Of a DNA stretch of 36,383 nucleotides, positions 1 to 9,500 are shown one piece after another. Below the pieces are notes generated by a model. It was not told the origin of the DNA, searched no databases, and saw nothing but the letters and a program-made list of their open reading frames with translations. This DNA comes from an uncultured Clostridia bacterium (GTDB taxonomy: Bacteria > Bacillota > Clostridia > Christensenellales > Borkfalkiaceae): positions 1 through 36,383 of the forward strand of contig CALVWU010000008.1 in NCBI GenBank assembly GCA_944367955.1, read 5' to 3'. Both the position numbers and the translations under genes were made by a program. Within the stretch, counting starts at the first letter, position 1. Each line of letters starts with the position of its first letter.

Positions 1-654
1 ACGATAGCCTTTTATCTTTCAACCAACCTTGCCGAAGTGCTGGCGATACTCATAGCCACCTTCGCCTTTCCGCAGTACGGCTTTCTGCCCTCCACGCAGC
101 TGCTTTGGATAAATCTTATAACCGACACTTTCCCCGTGCTCGCCCTCGGCGCCGAGCGGGGTGAACGCGACGCCATGAACCGTCCGCCCGAACGCTGCGG
201 GGCGGCTCTCGGCAGGGCCTCGATGCTGTTTGTGTTGTGTTCTGGTGCATATATATGCGGGGTAACGCTGTGCGCCTATGCTTTTGCCCTGCCCGCGTTC
301 GGCAACGGCGCGGCCACCACCATGGCCTTTTTAACCGTGTCTTTTGCCGAACTTTTCCACGCATTCAACGTGCGCGGCTCTCGCTCGCTTTTTGCAAGGA
401 ACGCGCCCGCGAACCCGGCCATGCTTGCAACGGCGGCGTTCGGCGTCGGGGCAAACGTGCTTTTGTGCCTTTCGCCCCTCGCCCCGGCGTTCGGAATATC
501 GGCCCTCACGCCCGCGCAGTGGCTTACCGTCGCCGCGCTGTCCCTTTCGGTAATAGTATTTTCCGAACTGTATAAGCTCGTTTCCGCCGCCGCAAACCGC
601 CTTGTTTTTTCGCGCCGCAGAGCGGGGCGAACGCGCTCCTCCGCCGCCGCGTGA
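1..654 (+). CDS. Calcium/cation-translocating P-type ATPase, C-terminal fragment
   Basis: The reading frame is open from the first base and stops at 652-654, so only the last 217 codons are present and the real start lies left of the window. The fragment is the C-terminal membrane part of a P-type ATPase. It has the family signature [18 protein letters not shown] near the start, where membrane helix 6 leads into the cytoplasmic loop, followed by EPPE-like residues (NRPPE) and several hydrophobic helices. The family pumps Ca2+ (or a related cation) out of the cytoplasm using ATP. The catalytic DKTGT phosphorylation site and the ATP-binding domain are not in the window. The tail is Arg- and Ala-rich, consistent with a cytoplasmic end. 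A strong hairpin terminator starts 53 bp after the stop. The family call is solid, but ion specificity cannot be read from this part. Confidence 0.88.
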   Translation, partial: TIAFYLSTNLAEVLAILIATFAFPQYGFLPSTQLLWINLITDTFPVLALGAERGERDAMNRPPERCGAALGRASMLFVLCSGAYICGVTLCAYAFALPAFGNGAATTMAFLTVSFAELFHAFNVRGSRSLFARNAPANPAMLATAAFGVGANVLLCLSPLAPAFGISALTPAQWLTVAALSLSVIVFSELYKLVSAAANRLVFSRRRAGRTRSSAAA

Positions 655-706
655 CCCGCCGCGCATGGGTTGCAGGGCTTAAAAAATAATGCACCGAATA
701 TGCTCA

Positions 707-750
707 CGGTGCCGCGCCCGCCGTTTCAGGCGGGCGCGGCACCGTTTTTA
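707..750 (+). terminator. Rho-independent terminator after the P-type ATPase gene
   Basis: A perfect 16-bp stem (707-722 pairs with 729-744) closes a six-base loop, and TTTTTA follows at once. It ends the ATPase transcript and insulates the next operon. Confidence 0.9.
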
Positions 751-782
751 GGTACTAAAATATTGAAAGAGAAATACATTTT

Positions 783-812
783 TTGGCACAAATTGCATAA
801 TTTACTTATAAA
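783..812 (+). promoter_or_regulatory. Possible upstream second promoter of the surface operon
   Basis: TTGGCA at 783-788 and TATAAA at 807-812 are separated by 18 bp. This is a plausible but weaker sigma-A-like promoter in the 237-bp gap between the ATPase terminator and the lipoprotein gene. The rest of the gap is AT-rich with several A tracts (about 839-861) that could act as an UP element for the downstream promoter. Confidence 0.3.
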
Positions 813-891
813 ATTGTTTTGCCCGCTCATTCAAAATGATAAAAAGCAAAAAAATAAAAATGGTTGAAAGATATAAGCGTGAGAAAGGCAA

Positions 892-921
892 TTGGTCCGG
901 GGGGGGGGTATGTTGTATAAT
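892..921 (+). promoter_or_regulatory. Promoter with a ten-G spacer tract (possibly phase variable)
   Basis: TTGGTC at 892-897 resembles a -35 box and TATAAT at 916-921 is a perfect -10 box. The 18-bp spacer contains an uninterrupted run of ten G at 899-908. Gain or loss of a G by slipped-strand mispairing would change the spacer length, and loss of one G gives the optimal 17 bp. The predicted transcript starts near 928. It begins almost at once with a stem-loop (936-943 pairs with 951-958, one G-U pair) ahead of the ribosome binding site at 971-976. Confidence 0.62.
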
Positions 922-987
922 TGCTATGAATAATAGTGTCGGGTATCAAGCCCGGCACAAGTAGGAGAAAAGGAGGACCTTTTACAC

Positions 988-3900
988 ATGAAAAGCAAAT
1001 TTATAAAAACGCTTTTCCTGGGTTGCGCACTTGCCGGCTGTGCCTTTGCAGCCGCTTGCGCAGACAAAGAGGATGACGAAATTTTTGTCCCTGATCCCGG
1101 CGTGGACGACAACTATGTGCCGTCGATAAACGACGCGTACGAGCCTAACCGCCCCGACTACGACAGCGACTTCGATTTCGATTCCGGCTACCAGCCCGCT
1201 CCGCCCGCAACGGAATATACGGTTGAAATCGTCAATTCGCCGTATGTGTCGTTTGCCGACGGCAGCACCACCCAAACGCTCAGCACGGGCGAAGGTTTAA
1301 CGCTCGATTCGTTCAAGATCGACAAGGCCGTGGAGGATGCGGGCAGAACGCTTGCGGGCTTCGGCGTGCTCGACGAAAACGGCAAAGTTACGAGCAAGGT
1401 GGCGTTTGGCGAAACCGCAATATCTTTCGGCGAGGACGTTAAGATAACGCCCTATTTCAGCATGCCCGAAGAATACACGCCGCTCACCCTCGGCAGCGGC
1501 GCGAACAGCAAGTATAACTCCGACGGCGTTCCCGGCGACTTTGCGGCCCACGCAAACGGCAAAGCCCCGACCTATACCGGCAGGGTGGAAGTAAGCGAAG
1601 GCCTTATAGTAGGCGGCGGCAAAGCCGGCTTTGCGGTCGGCAACGGCCTTGCGGTTTACGATCCCGATCCCATCACGGCGGGTTCGGCCATCCGCTTCGA
1701 TACGAAGTACGGCTTTAACATTACCGACGGCGTATATGAATTCATTTACAATGTCGAAAACCGCAGCAGCGAAGTAATAAGTTTGAGCATTTATAATATA
1801 AGTGCCAGCGCCGAATATAAAAAGGCTCAAAACTTCTATGCTTACGAAGACAGATACCGCATGGCGGTGGATCTCGAACCCGGCGAAAGCACAATAGTTT
1901 CGGGTCAGTATGCGCTCGGTTCAAACGGCAACGCGCTCACATATATTATTGTTGAAAACGATATTTCCACGCTCGATTTAAGCATGTCTTTGGCATACCG
2001 TCAGGTGGAAGCGGAAGCACCCGTAAATCCCGAACCCGAACCTTTCAACAACTACACAAAGGTAACGCTCGACCTTCCCGAAAACTTCACCGTATCGGGC
2101 TATGAAGAGGATCAGCGCGCCGGCAGACGTCTGGTAGTGCCTTCAAGCGACCAGATAACCAACAACACCGGCAGCGGATTCATCGGCTGGAAGCTTATCC
2201 GCAACGATAACGGCGTCGAAACCACTCTTACCGACGCAATGTTGTCGGCGGATACCATAAACGCGGTCCGCGTTCCTTTGAACGGCGGCAAGCTCGTTCC
2301 CGTTCTTGCCGAATCCACCAGCATAAAAGTGTCCCTTCCCGAAGGTCTTACGCTCGAAGGCTACAACGCCGAACAGACCGCGGGCGACAAGCTTGTCGTT
2401 CCCACGGCCTCGCAGGTTAAAGGCGACCTCGGCGGCAGAGTGCTCGAAGGCTGGTATGTGGTCGGCTCGGACAACAACGACAGCCACGACGTTACCATAG
2501 TAGACGCAAATACGGTTGTGGAATCGGGCATGACCATTGCGCCCTACTTCCTGCCCGTAAACAACACCATGCTCGCCAAGGGCGAACAGGTCACGTTCGG
2601 CAAGCGCACCGACGGTGGTAACAGCCCTACTAACAGCTGTATCGATAGTAATAGTACCGGAGTGGTAAAGACCAACTTCACAGGCGGCGGCGCAAACGCC
2701 ACCCGCAACAACGTTATCGTCGGCGAAGACGGCTTTGCCTACATGGGCAACGTGCTCTCTTACGGCGGCACGATAGCCAAGAGCGAAACCTGGCGCGTTA
2801 CTACCACTATGGGTTCAGATAAACCCATTAAAAAGGGTACCGAATACGCGTTCTACTTCACGTTCAAAAACTTCGGTCAAAACGCAATCAGCCTTTCGTT
2901 CGTAATGGTAAACAGCGGTACTAATGCCGAAACTTCGCCTTTCGAAGTCAAGCTTGCTCCCGGCGAAGTTAAAAGCGTTAACGTTGTCGCAGCTTATAAA
3001 AACGGCAGCGATAACAACAATGTAATGGCGTACTTCACCGCAACCGATGCCAACGTCGATCTTCAGCTCGGCGTGGCGTTCAGCATGACTGAAAACAAAA
3101 CTACGCCCGATCCCGAACCCGATCCCGAAGATAACGTAACCGTAACGATAGATAATTCCACCTACGTTACGTTTGCAAGCGGCGAAGCCGTTAACGACGA
3201 GATCTCCGCGGGCAGCGCGCTTACCAAGGACATGTTTAAGGTAAGCGACAAGGTTGCCGAATCCGGCCGCGAACTTTTGGGTTTTGCCGTGCTTGACGCA
3301 AGCGGCAACGTCGTTAAAACCGTGGCTTTCGGCGATGAATATCTTGTTGAAGAAAACATCACCATAACCCCTTACTTCTCGGCTCCTTCGGGCTACACCC
3401 AGCTTGTGCTCGGCAGCGGCAAAACAAATACGCCCGGCTATGATACCACAGGCGTTCCCGGCGATTTCTCAACCCATGCCGATGCGGGCGAGGTAGAGGT
3501 GGTTAAAAATCAGCTTATCGAAGGCGGCGCGCAGGGTTTCACCTCCGGCAGCGGCCTTGTAATAACCGATAACCAGGCAATAGGCGCGGATTCCGCCATA
3601 CGTCTGGACAGCTCTTACGGCAAGAATATTACCCCCGGCGTGTACGAGTTCATGTACAACGTGCAAAACCTCGGCACACAGCCCTTCAAATTCAGCATCT
3701 ATAACATAAACGCGAGCGGCGAATATAAAGAAGGCAGCATGGCGTATGCCGAAAGGTACGCCATGAAGGTTGAGCTCGCCCCCGGCGAAAGCACCACCGT
3801 AAAGGGCCAGTATTTGATTGATAAGTCAAACGGCAACGCGCTCACATATATCGTTATCGAAGAGGATGTTTCCTCGCTTAAATTCGGCATGAACATTGCA

Positions 3901-6045
3901 TACCGCCTTGTAGACGGCGCAACCGAACCCGAAAATCCCGGCGAGGAAGAGCCTGCACCCCAGCCCGAAACATATGAGGTAACGGTTGTCGGCGGCACTA
4001 TTCAAGGTCAAAGCGGCACCACCGCAACGGTTGAAGAGGGCACTTCCGTAACCGTTGTGGCCGCAGAGCAGGCAGGCAAGGTGTTCACCGGCTGGTATAA
4101 CGGCAGCGAAGTCGTTTCCACTTCCAAAACTTACACGTTCGAGGTAACGGCAAACATAACCCTCACCGCGCAGTATAAGGACGAGGAAACTTCCGAACCC
4201 GAAGTGCTGTTCACGATAACCCTTGCAAACTGCACGGGCATCACGTTCAACAACGGCGAACTTTCGCTCGGCTTCACGGCCAACGGCAAGCTCACCGACG
4301 ACCTGTTCAAGCTCGATGAAAACATCGGCCGCGAACTTTCGGGTTTTGCCGTGCTCGACGAAAAGGGCAACGTTCTTCAAACAATAAAGGCCGACGGCAG
4401 CTTCAACCTCACCGAAGATTTAACCTTAATGCCCTATTTCACCGCCCCCGAAGGCTATACCCAGCTCAACATCGGCAGCGGCTCCAATTCCGCATACAAT
4501 ACCGATGAGGTTCCCGGCGAAATCGCCGCGCATAAAGACAGCTCGCTTAAAGTTACAAACGGCGGCAAAATAGGAGTCGGTGCAACCAACAGCCTTGTAA
4601 TCGCAGGCGGTGCAAACGGCTATGCTGCGGGCAACGGCGTTATCCTTTCGGATACCCAGCCCATATATGCAGGTTCGGCAATCCGCTTCGATACGCAGTA
4701 TCAGGGCGGAACGAAAGTTCCCGACGGCGTATATGAATTCATTTACAACGTACAGAATTTCAGCGACGTCGAAATAAAGCTGAGTATATACAATATAGGC
4801 GCAAGTTCCGAATACAAGGCGGCCGACGGATATTATAAGTATGAAGAAAGATACCGCATGGCGGTAACTTTGGGCGCGGGCGAAAGCACAATCGTTTCGG
4901 GTCAGTATTCGCTCACCTCAAACGGCAACGCTCTCACTTATATCGTGATTGAAAACGATATTAAAGAGCTTGAACTCGGCCTCTCGCTTGCATACCGCAA
5001 GGTGGATGCCGCCCAGCCCTCCAATCCCGAACAGGTGCCTTACGATAACTATGTAACATTGACGCTCGAAGGCGTAACGGCCGAAGGCTGGAACGCGCAG
5101 CAGCGCGCGGGCAGAAGAATAGTTCTTCCCACCGCCGAACAGGTCAAGTCTGAAAAAGAGATAATCGGCTGGCAGCTTACCAGGGCCGACGGTTCCGAAC
5201 CGATAGCCGTTGAAGCGGCCACCCGCGTACCCGCATGCGGCGGTACGCTCACCCCCGTATTCGCCGAAGGAGTTCAGGTGGAAGTAAAACTTCCCTCAGG
5301 TCTCTCGCTCGAAGGCTACAACGCCGAACAGACCGCGGGCGACGCGCTTGTCGTTCCCACGTCCGAACAGCTTAAAGGCGACCTCGGCGGCAAAGTGCTC
5401 GAAGGTTGGTATAACTATTCCACCAAACAGGCCGTAACGGACGAAACAAAGGTAGAAGAGGGGCTGGTTATCGCTCCCTACTTCCTGCCCGTTGCAAACG
5501 GCACGCTCGCCAAGGGCGAACAGATAACCTTCGGCAAGCGCACCGACGGCAGCGGCAAACCCACAAACTGCTGTATAGATAACAACAGTGAAGGCATTGT
5601 AAACACTAACTTTACAGGCGGCGGCAGTGACGCGCTGCGCGATGACATTATCGAAACCGCCGACGGCTATGCCTACCTGGGCAATATCCTTTCGTACAAC
5701 GGCACCATCGCAAGCGGCGATAAGTTCCGCGTTGTAACCACGATGAGCGCAAGTGATGATGCGAGCAAGATCGTTCATGTGGGTGCAGAAAACACTTTCT
5801 ACTTCACATTCAAAAACTTCGGCCAAAGCGCAATAAGCCTTACGTTCGTAATGGTAAACAACGGCACGACGGCCGAAACGGATGCGCAAACGATAAATCT
5901 TGCCCCCGGCGAAGTTAAAAGCATAACGCTTAAAGCCACATATAAAAGCGGCAGCAATAACCACAACCTTATGACTTACTTCACCGCAACGGCGGATAAC
6001 GTAAACATGCAGCTCGGCGTTGCACTCTCTGCCGTGCTCGGTTAA
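988..6045 (+). CDS. Large repeat-containing surface lipoprotein
   Basis: This 1685-residue protein opens with a positively charged, hydrophobic signal peptide and a lipobox, LAGC, with Cys18 as the likely lipidated residue (Cys24 is an alternative). An acidic linker follows. The rest is six modules joined by Pro/Glu-rich linkers: A1 (about 76-341), B1 (356-705), A2 (716-973), a single InlB-B-repeat-like domain with the FTGWYN motif (995-1065), A3 (1073-1341) and B2 (1355-1685). A modules share VPGDF/VPGEI, YEFIYNVQN and SNGNALTYIV-type motifs. B modules share EGYNAEQTAGD, LAKGEQVTFGKRTDG and FYFTFKNFGQ. There is no sortase motif, so membrane lipid anchoring is expected. The A and B modules look like beta-sandwich domains, possibly carbohydrate- or adhesion-related, but I do not recognise a named family. 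The start has AGGAGG at 971-976. It is the first gene of an operon with the next two genes. Confidence 0.85.
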   Translation: MKSKFIKTLFLGCALAGCAFAAACADKEDDEIFVPDPGVDDNYVPSINDAYEPNRPDYDSDFDFDSGYQPAPPATEYTVEIVNSPYVSFADGSTTQTLSTGEGLTLDSFKIDKAVEDAGRTLAGFGVLDENGKVTSKVAFGETAISFGEDVKITPYFSMPEEYTPLTLGSGANSKYNSDGVPGDFAAHANGKAPTYTGRVEVSEGLIVGGGKAGFAVGNGLAVYDPDPITAGSAIRFDTKYGFNITDGVYEFIYNVENRSSEVISLSIYNISASAEYKKAQNFYAYEDRYRMAVDLEPGESTIVSGQYALGSNGNALTYIIVENDISTLDLSMSLAYRQVEAEAPVNPEPEPFNNYTKVTLDLPENFTVSGYEEDQRAGRRLVVPSSDQITNNTGSGFIGWKLIRNDNGVETTLTDAMLSADTINAVRVPLNGGKLVPVLAESTSIKVSLPEGLTLEGYNAEQTAGDKLVVPTASQVKGDLGGRVLEGWYVVGSDNNDSHDVTIVDANTVVESGMTIAPYFLPVNNTMLAKGEQVTFGKRTDGGNSPTNSCIDSNSTGVVKTNFTGGGANATRNNVIVGEDGFAYMGNVLSYGGTIAKSETWRVTTTMGSDKPIKKGTEYAFYFTFKNFGQNAISLSFVMVNSGTNAETSPFEVKLAPGEVKSVNVVAAYKNGSDNNNVMAYFTATDANVDLQLGVAFSMTENKTTPDPEPDPEDNVTVTIDNSTYVTFASGEAVNDEISAGSALTKDMFKVSDKVAESGRELLGFAVLDASGNVVKTVAFGDEYLVEENITITPYFSAPSGYTQLVLGSGKTNTPGYDTTGVPGDFSTHADAGEVEVVKNQLIEGGAQGFTSGSGLVITDNQAIGADSAIRLDSSYGKNITPGVYEFMYNVQNLGTQPFKFSIYNINASGEYKEGSMAYAERYAMKVELAPGESTTVKGQYLIDKSNGNALTYIVIEEDVSSLKFGMNIAYRLVDGATEPENPGEEEPAPQPETYEVTVVGGTIQGQSGTTATVEEGTSVTVVAAEQAGKVFTGWYNGSEVVSTSKTYTFEVTANITLTAQYKDEETSEPEVLFTITLANCTGITFNNGELSLGFTANGKLTDDLFKLDENIGRELSGFAVLDEKGNVLQTIKADGSFNLTEDLTLMPYFTAPEGYTQLNIGSGSNSAYNTDEVPGEIAAHKDSSLKVTNGGKIGVGATNSLVIAGGANGYAAGNGVILSDTQPIYAGSAIRFDTQYQGGTKVPDGVYEFIYNVQNFSDVEIKLSIYNIGASSEYKAADGYYKYEERYRMAVTLGAGESTIVSGQYSLTSNGNALTYIVIENDIKELELGLSLAYRKVDAAQPSNPEQVPYDNYVTLTLEGVTAEGWNAQQRAGRRIVLPTAEQVKSEKEIIGWQLTRADGSEPIAVEAATRVPACGGTLTPVFAEGVQVEVKLPSGLSLEGYNAEQTAGDALVVPTSEQLKGDLGGKVLEGWYNYSTKQAVTDETKVEEGLVIAPYFLPVANGTLAKGEQITFGKRTDGSGKPTNCCIDNNSEGIVNTNFTGGGSDALRDDIIETADGYAYLGNILSYNGTIASGDKFRVVTTMSASDDASKIVHVGAENTFYFTFKNFGQSAISLTFVMVNNGTTAETDAQTINLAPGEVKSITLKATYKSGSNNHNLMTYFTATADNVNMQLGVALSAVLG
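2351..2388 (+). repeat. 38-bp exact in-frame repeat, copy 1 (module B1)
   Basis: This stretch, encoding the LEGYNAEQTAGD segment of module B1, is identical to 5306-5343 in module B2. The two copies are 2955 bp apart, exactly 985 codons, so recombination between them would shorten the lipoprotein without breaking the frame. Confidence 0.85.
5306..5343 (+). repeat. 38-bp exact in-frame repeat, copy 2 (module B2)
   Basis: Second copy of the 38-bp identity described at 2351-2388, in module B2 of the same lipoprotein gene. Surrounding sequence is similar but diverged, so the modules are old duplications with short conserved or recently homogenised stretches. Confidence 0.85.
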
Positions 6046-6059
6046 AGGAGGAATGAAAA

Positions 6060-6506
6060 ATGATAAAAAAGTTTTTCAAAAGCAAAAGATCGGCGTATTA
6101 CGTCGGCCTCTTTGTCGCGCTTATAACCATAATCACGGCATTGGTATATTATTTTACGCTTGCCGAAATTCCCGAACGCTCCATAATCCCCATGATCCTC
6201 ATGCTTTCGGGTGCGGGCGCGTTCATACTGCTGTCGCTTATCGGGCTTGACGGCCACGGCGCGGCTGCAATGGCGTTGCTCAATTTTGCGGCGATAATAA
6301 CTTATGTTTGCACAATATACAACTATCCCATAGCGCAAATGATGACCATATCAAACTTCTTTGATATTCCCTACATCATCGAAATTATTTTAAGCGCGGC
6401 ACTTATGATAATTTGCGCTCTGCTTTCAAACTTGATGGCTTGGCTGCCTATGAAAGATAAAAAGGTAAAGGCCGCAAAGGGAGGAGAAACAGATGCTGTT
6501 AAATAA
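6060..6506 (+). CDS. Small four-helix membrane protein of the surface operon
   Basis: This 148-residue protein has four predicted membrane helices, at about residues 14-33, 43-62, 68-87 and 107-131. Lys/Arg-rich ends (KKFFKSKRS at the start, KDKKVKAAK near the end) place both termini in the cytoplasm. No catalytic motif is visible and I do not recognise the family. AAGGAGG at 6045-6051 overlaps the stop region of the lipoprotein gene, and the start lies 14 bp after that stop. Its last 14 bp overlap the start of the GH3 gene, so all three genes are translationally coupled. It may act as a membrane partner for the GH3 enzyme or the lipoprotein; this is inferred from context only. Confidence 0.8.
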   Translation: MIKKFFKSKRSAYYVGLFVALITIITALVYYFTLAEIPERSIIPMILMLSGAGAFILLSLIGLDGHGAAAMALLNFAAIITYVCTIYNYPIAQMMTISNFFDIPYIIEIILSAALMIICALLSNLMAWLPMKDKKVKAAKGGETDAVK

Positions 6507-9500
6507 AGTTATGCATGTATTTGCAAAAATACTCTTCAACATAACGGCTGTGCTTTTCGGCCTTACGTTAATGTTCACCATCCTGTGCGAAGATTCGCAG
6601 GTAGAGGATATGATCTCGGAATACGTGTTCAAGGATACGGGCACAACCATAACCGTGAACACGGGCAAGACCCCCATTTACTACAAAACGTGGTACAGCA
6701 GCGTTGAAGACGTTCTCGACGGCAACGGCGCGGTTGCAGCCGCTGCCCAGGCCGAAGGCACCGTTCTTTTAAAGAACGAAAACTCCGCGCTTCCCCTCGC
6801 CGCAGGCGAAAAGGTAAGTCTTTACGGCGTTACGGCATACGACCCCATGTACTCGCTCGACGGTGCGGGCGAAATTATAGTAAACGCTTCGCGCCAGCAG
6901 TATTTTTATGACGAGTTCGAGGCCGCAGGCCTTACCATGAATTCAAGCCTCGCCAACTGGTATAAAGGCGACGGCACGCAGTTCAAGAGGGGCAAAACCA
7001 CCTCTAACGGCGTAAACGTAGCGATCAACGGCGAAACGTGGGAAGATATTCCCGCCTCCGCCAAAAACAGGGGTACGTTCGGCCAGGACAGCACGGCCAT
7101 ATTCATCGTCGGCCGCATGACCAACGAGGCCATCGACCTTCCTCCCCTCACCACCAACGGTAACGCAGGCTTGACCGATAACGACTATCTGCAGTTCACC
7201 ACTCGCGAAGAGAACATGATCGAAAACCTTTGCAACAGCTACGACAAGGTTATCGTACTCTTCAACCAGGCCAACCCCATGCAGGAAGACCTTCCCGAAA
7301 TATTAAAGAATGTCGAAGGCGTTATGTGGATAGGCTTCCCCGGTTCCGACGGCATAAAGGCCGTGGCCGACTTACTCGTTGGCAAGTCCAACCCATCCGG
7401 CGGCCTTTCGGATATGTGGTATTCGTATGCCGACGCCAACCCTTCGATGCCCAACTACGGTCTGTCTAACAACGTAGTCATGGCCGAAGGCATGTACCTC
7501 GGTTACAGATATGCCGAAACCAGATACGAAGACTTGCTTCTCGCAAGCCCCAATGCAGGCACTTACGATTATTCTTCGGCCGTTTCGTATCCCTTCGGCT
7601 ACGGACTTTCGTACACCGATTTCAGCTATACCATCGAAGAGGTTATAGCCGATCCCGATCCCGCTAAAAACCACCTCGAAAACGATCCCGAAAAGGATCT
7701 GCGCCCCGCCGATCAGCTTCGCGCGACGGGCGACGATTTGGGCGACTGCGACGATATAATCGTTCGCGTAAGAGTTCGCAACACGGGCAGCGTTGCAGGC
7801 AAAAAGAACATTCAAATCTATCTGCAGCAGCCCATAACCGCAACCGATAAGGCCAACGGCGTCGAAAAACCTTCCGTCGAACTCGTCGGCTTCGGCAAAA
7901 CTTCCAAGCTTGAGGCAAACGGCGGCGAAGAAGTTATCGATATAAAGATAGACGCCAACAAACTGTTCGCCGCATACGACAGGCTTGCAAACGACGGCAA
8001 GGGTTCGTATGTTTTAAGCGAGGGCACCTACTACCTCGTTGCGGCTTCCAACTCGCACGAGGCCGTAAACAGCATCTTAAAGGCAAAGGACAGCGGCATA
8101 CAGGGCATCGACGCCGAATTCGGCGCGGGCGACGCAAGCCTCGTTTACAAGGTGAATGTAGACTCCGCGCGTTCGCAGTCGTATGTATACTGGACTCAGG
8201 GCGCCGAACAGCCCGAAAACCTGTTCGACGCGTCCGATCCCAACGTTGCGTTCAACGATCCCGACCGCGTAACCTATATGTCGCGTTACAACTGGAAGGA
8301 TACGGGCGTAAGCGCAAACTACGACAACATGAGCACTTCGGGCATCAGAGAGGAGTTTGCAACGGGCGTACTCGATGCTAACAACAACCTCAATACCGCG
8401 AATGTAAATCTCTACTATCCCGAAATCGATACAAGCGTATCCGACCCCGTGTTCGCTGCGCAGTCCGTCGATCCGGCAGATGAAAACACGATAGCTCTCG
8501 TTGAAATGCGCGGCATCGAATACGACCCCAACCGCGGCGCAACCGAAGAGGATATTGCAAAGTGGGAACAGTTCATGAGTCAGCTCACCTGGGAAGAGAC
8601 GGTAACCACCGTGGCTTACGGCCGCAGGCAGACCGAGGCTATCTCCAGCGTGTCCAAACCCTATACCTACGACGTAAACGCTTCAAACGGCATCAGCTGG
8701 AAGTTTAACATGAGCGGCGAGCGCGGCATCGGCTTCGGCATGCACTTCGACGCAGCCAACACCGACTATACCCCCACGGGCTACCCCTGCGAAGGCATAA
8801 TAGCTTCCACGTTCAACGTAGAACTTGCCTATGCTGTCGGCCAGGCCATCGGCGAAGACGGTCTGTGGTCGGGTGCTTCGGGCCTCTACGGTTTCAGTCT
8901 CGGCCTGCACCGCAATCCCTACCACGGTCGTACGGGCGAATTCTACAGCGAAGACCCCGTGCTCACGGGCTACATCGCCGGTTACGAAACCGCGGGCGCA
9001 CAGTCCAAGGGCCTGTATGTATACAACAAGCACTTCGTGTTAAACGATCAGGAAACCAACCGTACCGGTTACAAGGCATGGCTCAACGAACAGACCATGC
9101 GCCAGATATACCTGCGCCCCTTCGAAATCGCCATCGAAATCGGCGACGCCATGAACGTTATGAACTCGTTCAATAAGATAGGCATGACGTGGACGGGCAA
9201 CTATTACAACCTTATGACGGGTTGGCTGCGCGGCGAAGCGGGTATGGCAGGCTTTGCCGTAACCGACTGGTACAGGTCGGGCGGCATGAACATGGTATAC
9301 GGCATGCTTGCTGGTACCGACCTTCCCGACGGTTCCGATTACTCCAACATAGTTCAGTATGCTCCCGGTTCGGGCTACGGCTACTACACCACGGCCGTGC
9401 GCCAGGCAGCTCAAAGAATAATGTACACGGTTGCCAACAGCAACGCGATGAACTTCTATGGCGAAGACACCCTGGTATACTCCTTCGATCCCGACTGGTA

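Noticed and set aside
670..867. Short plus-strand frame between the ATPase and the lipoprotein gene
   Set aside because: It runs through a strong terminator and AT-rich promoter DNA.
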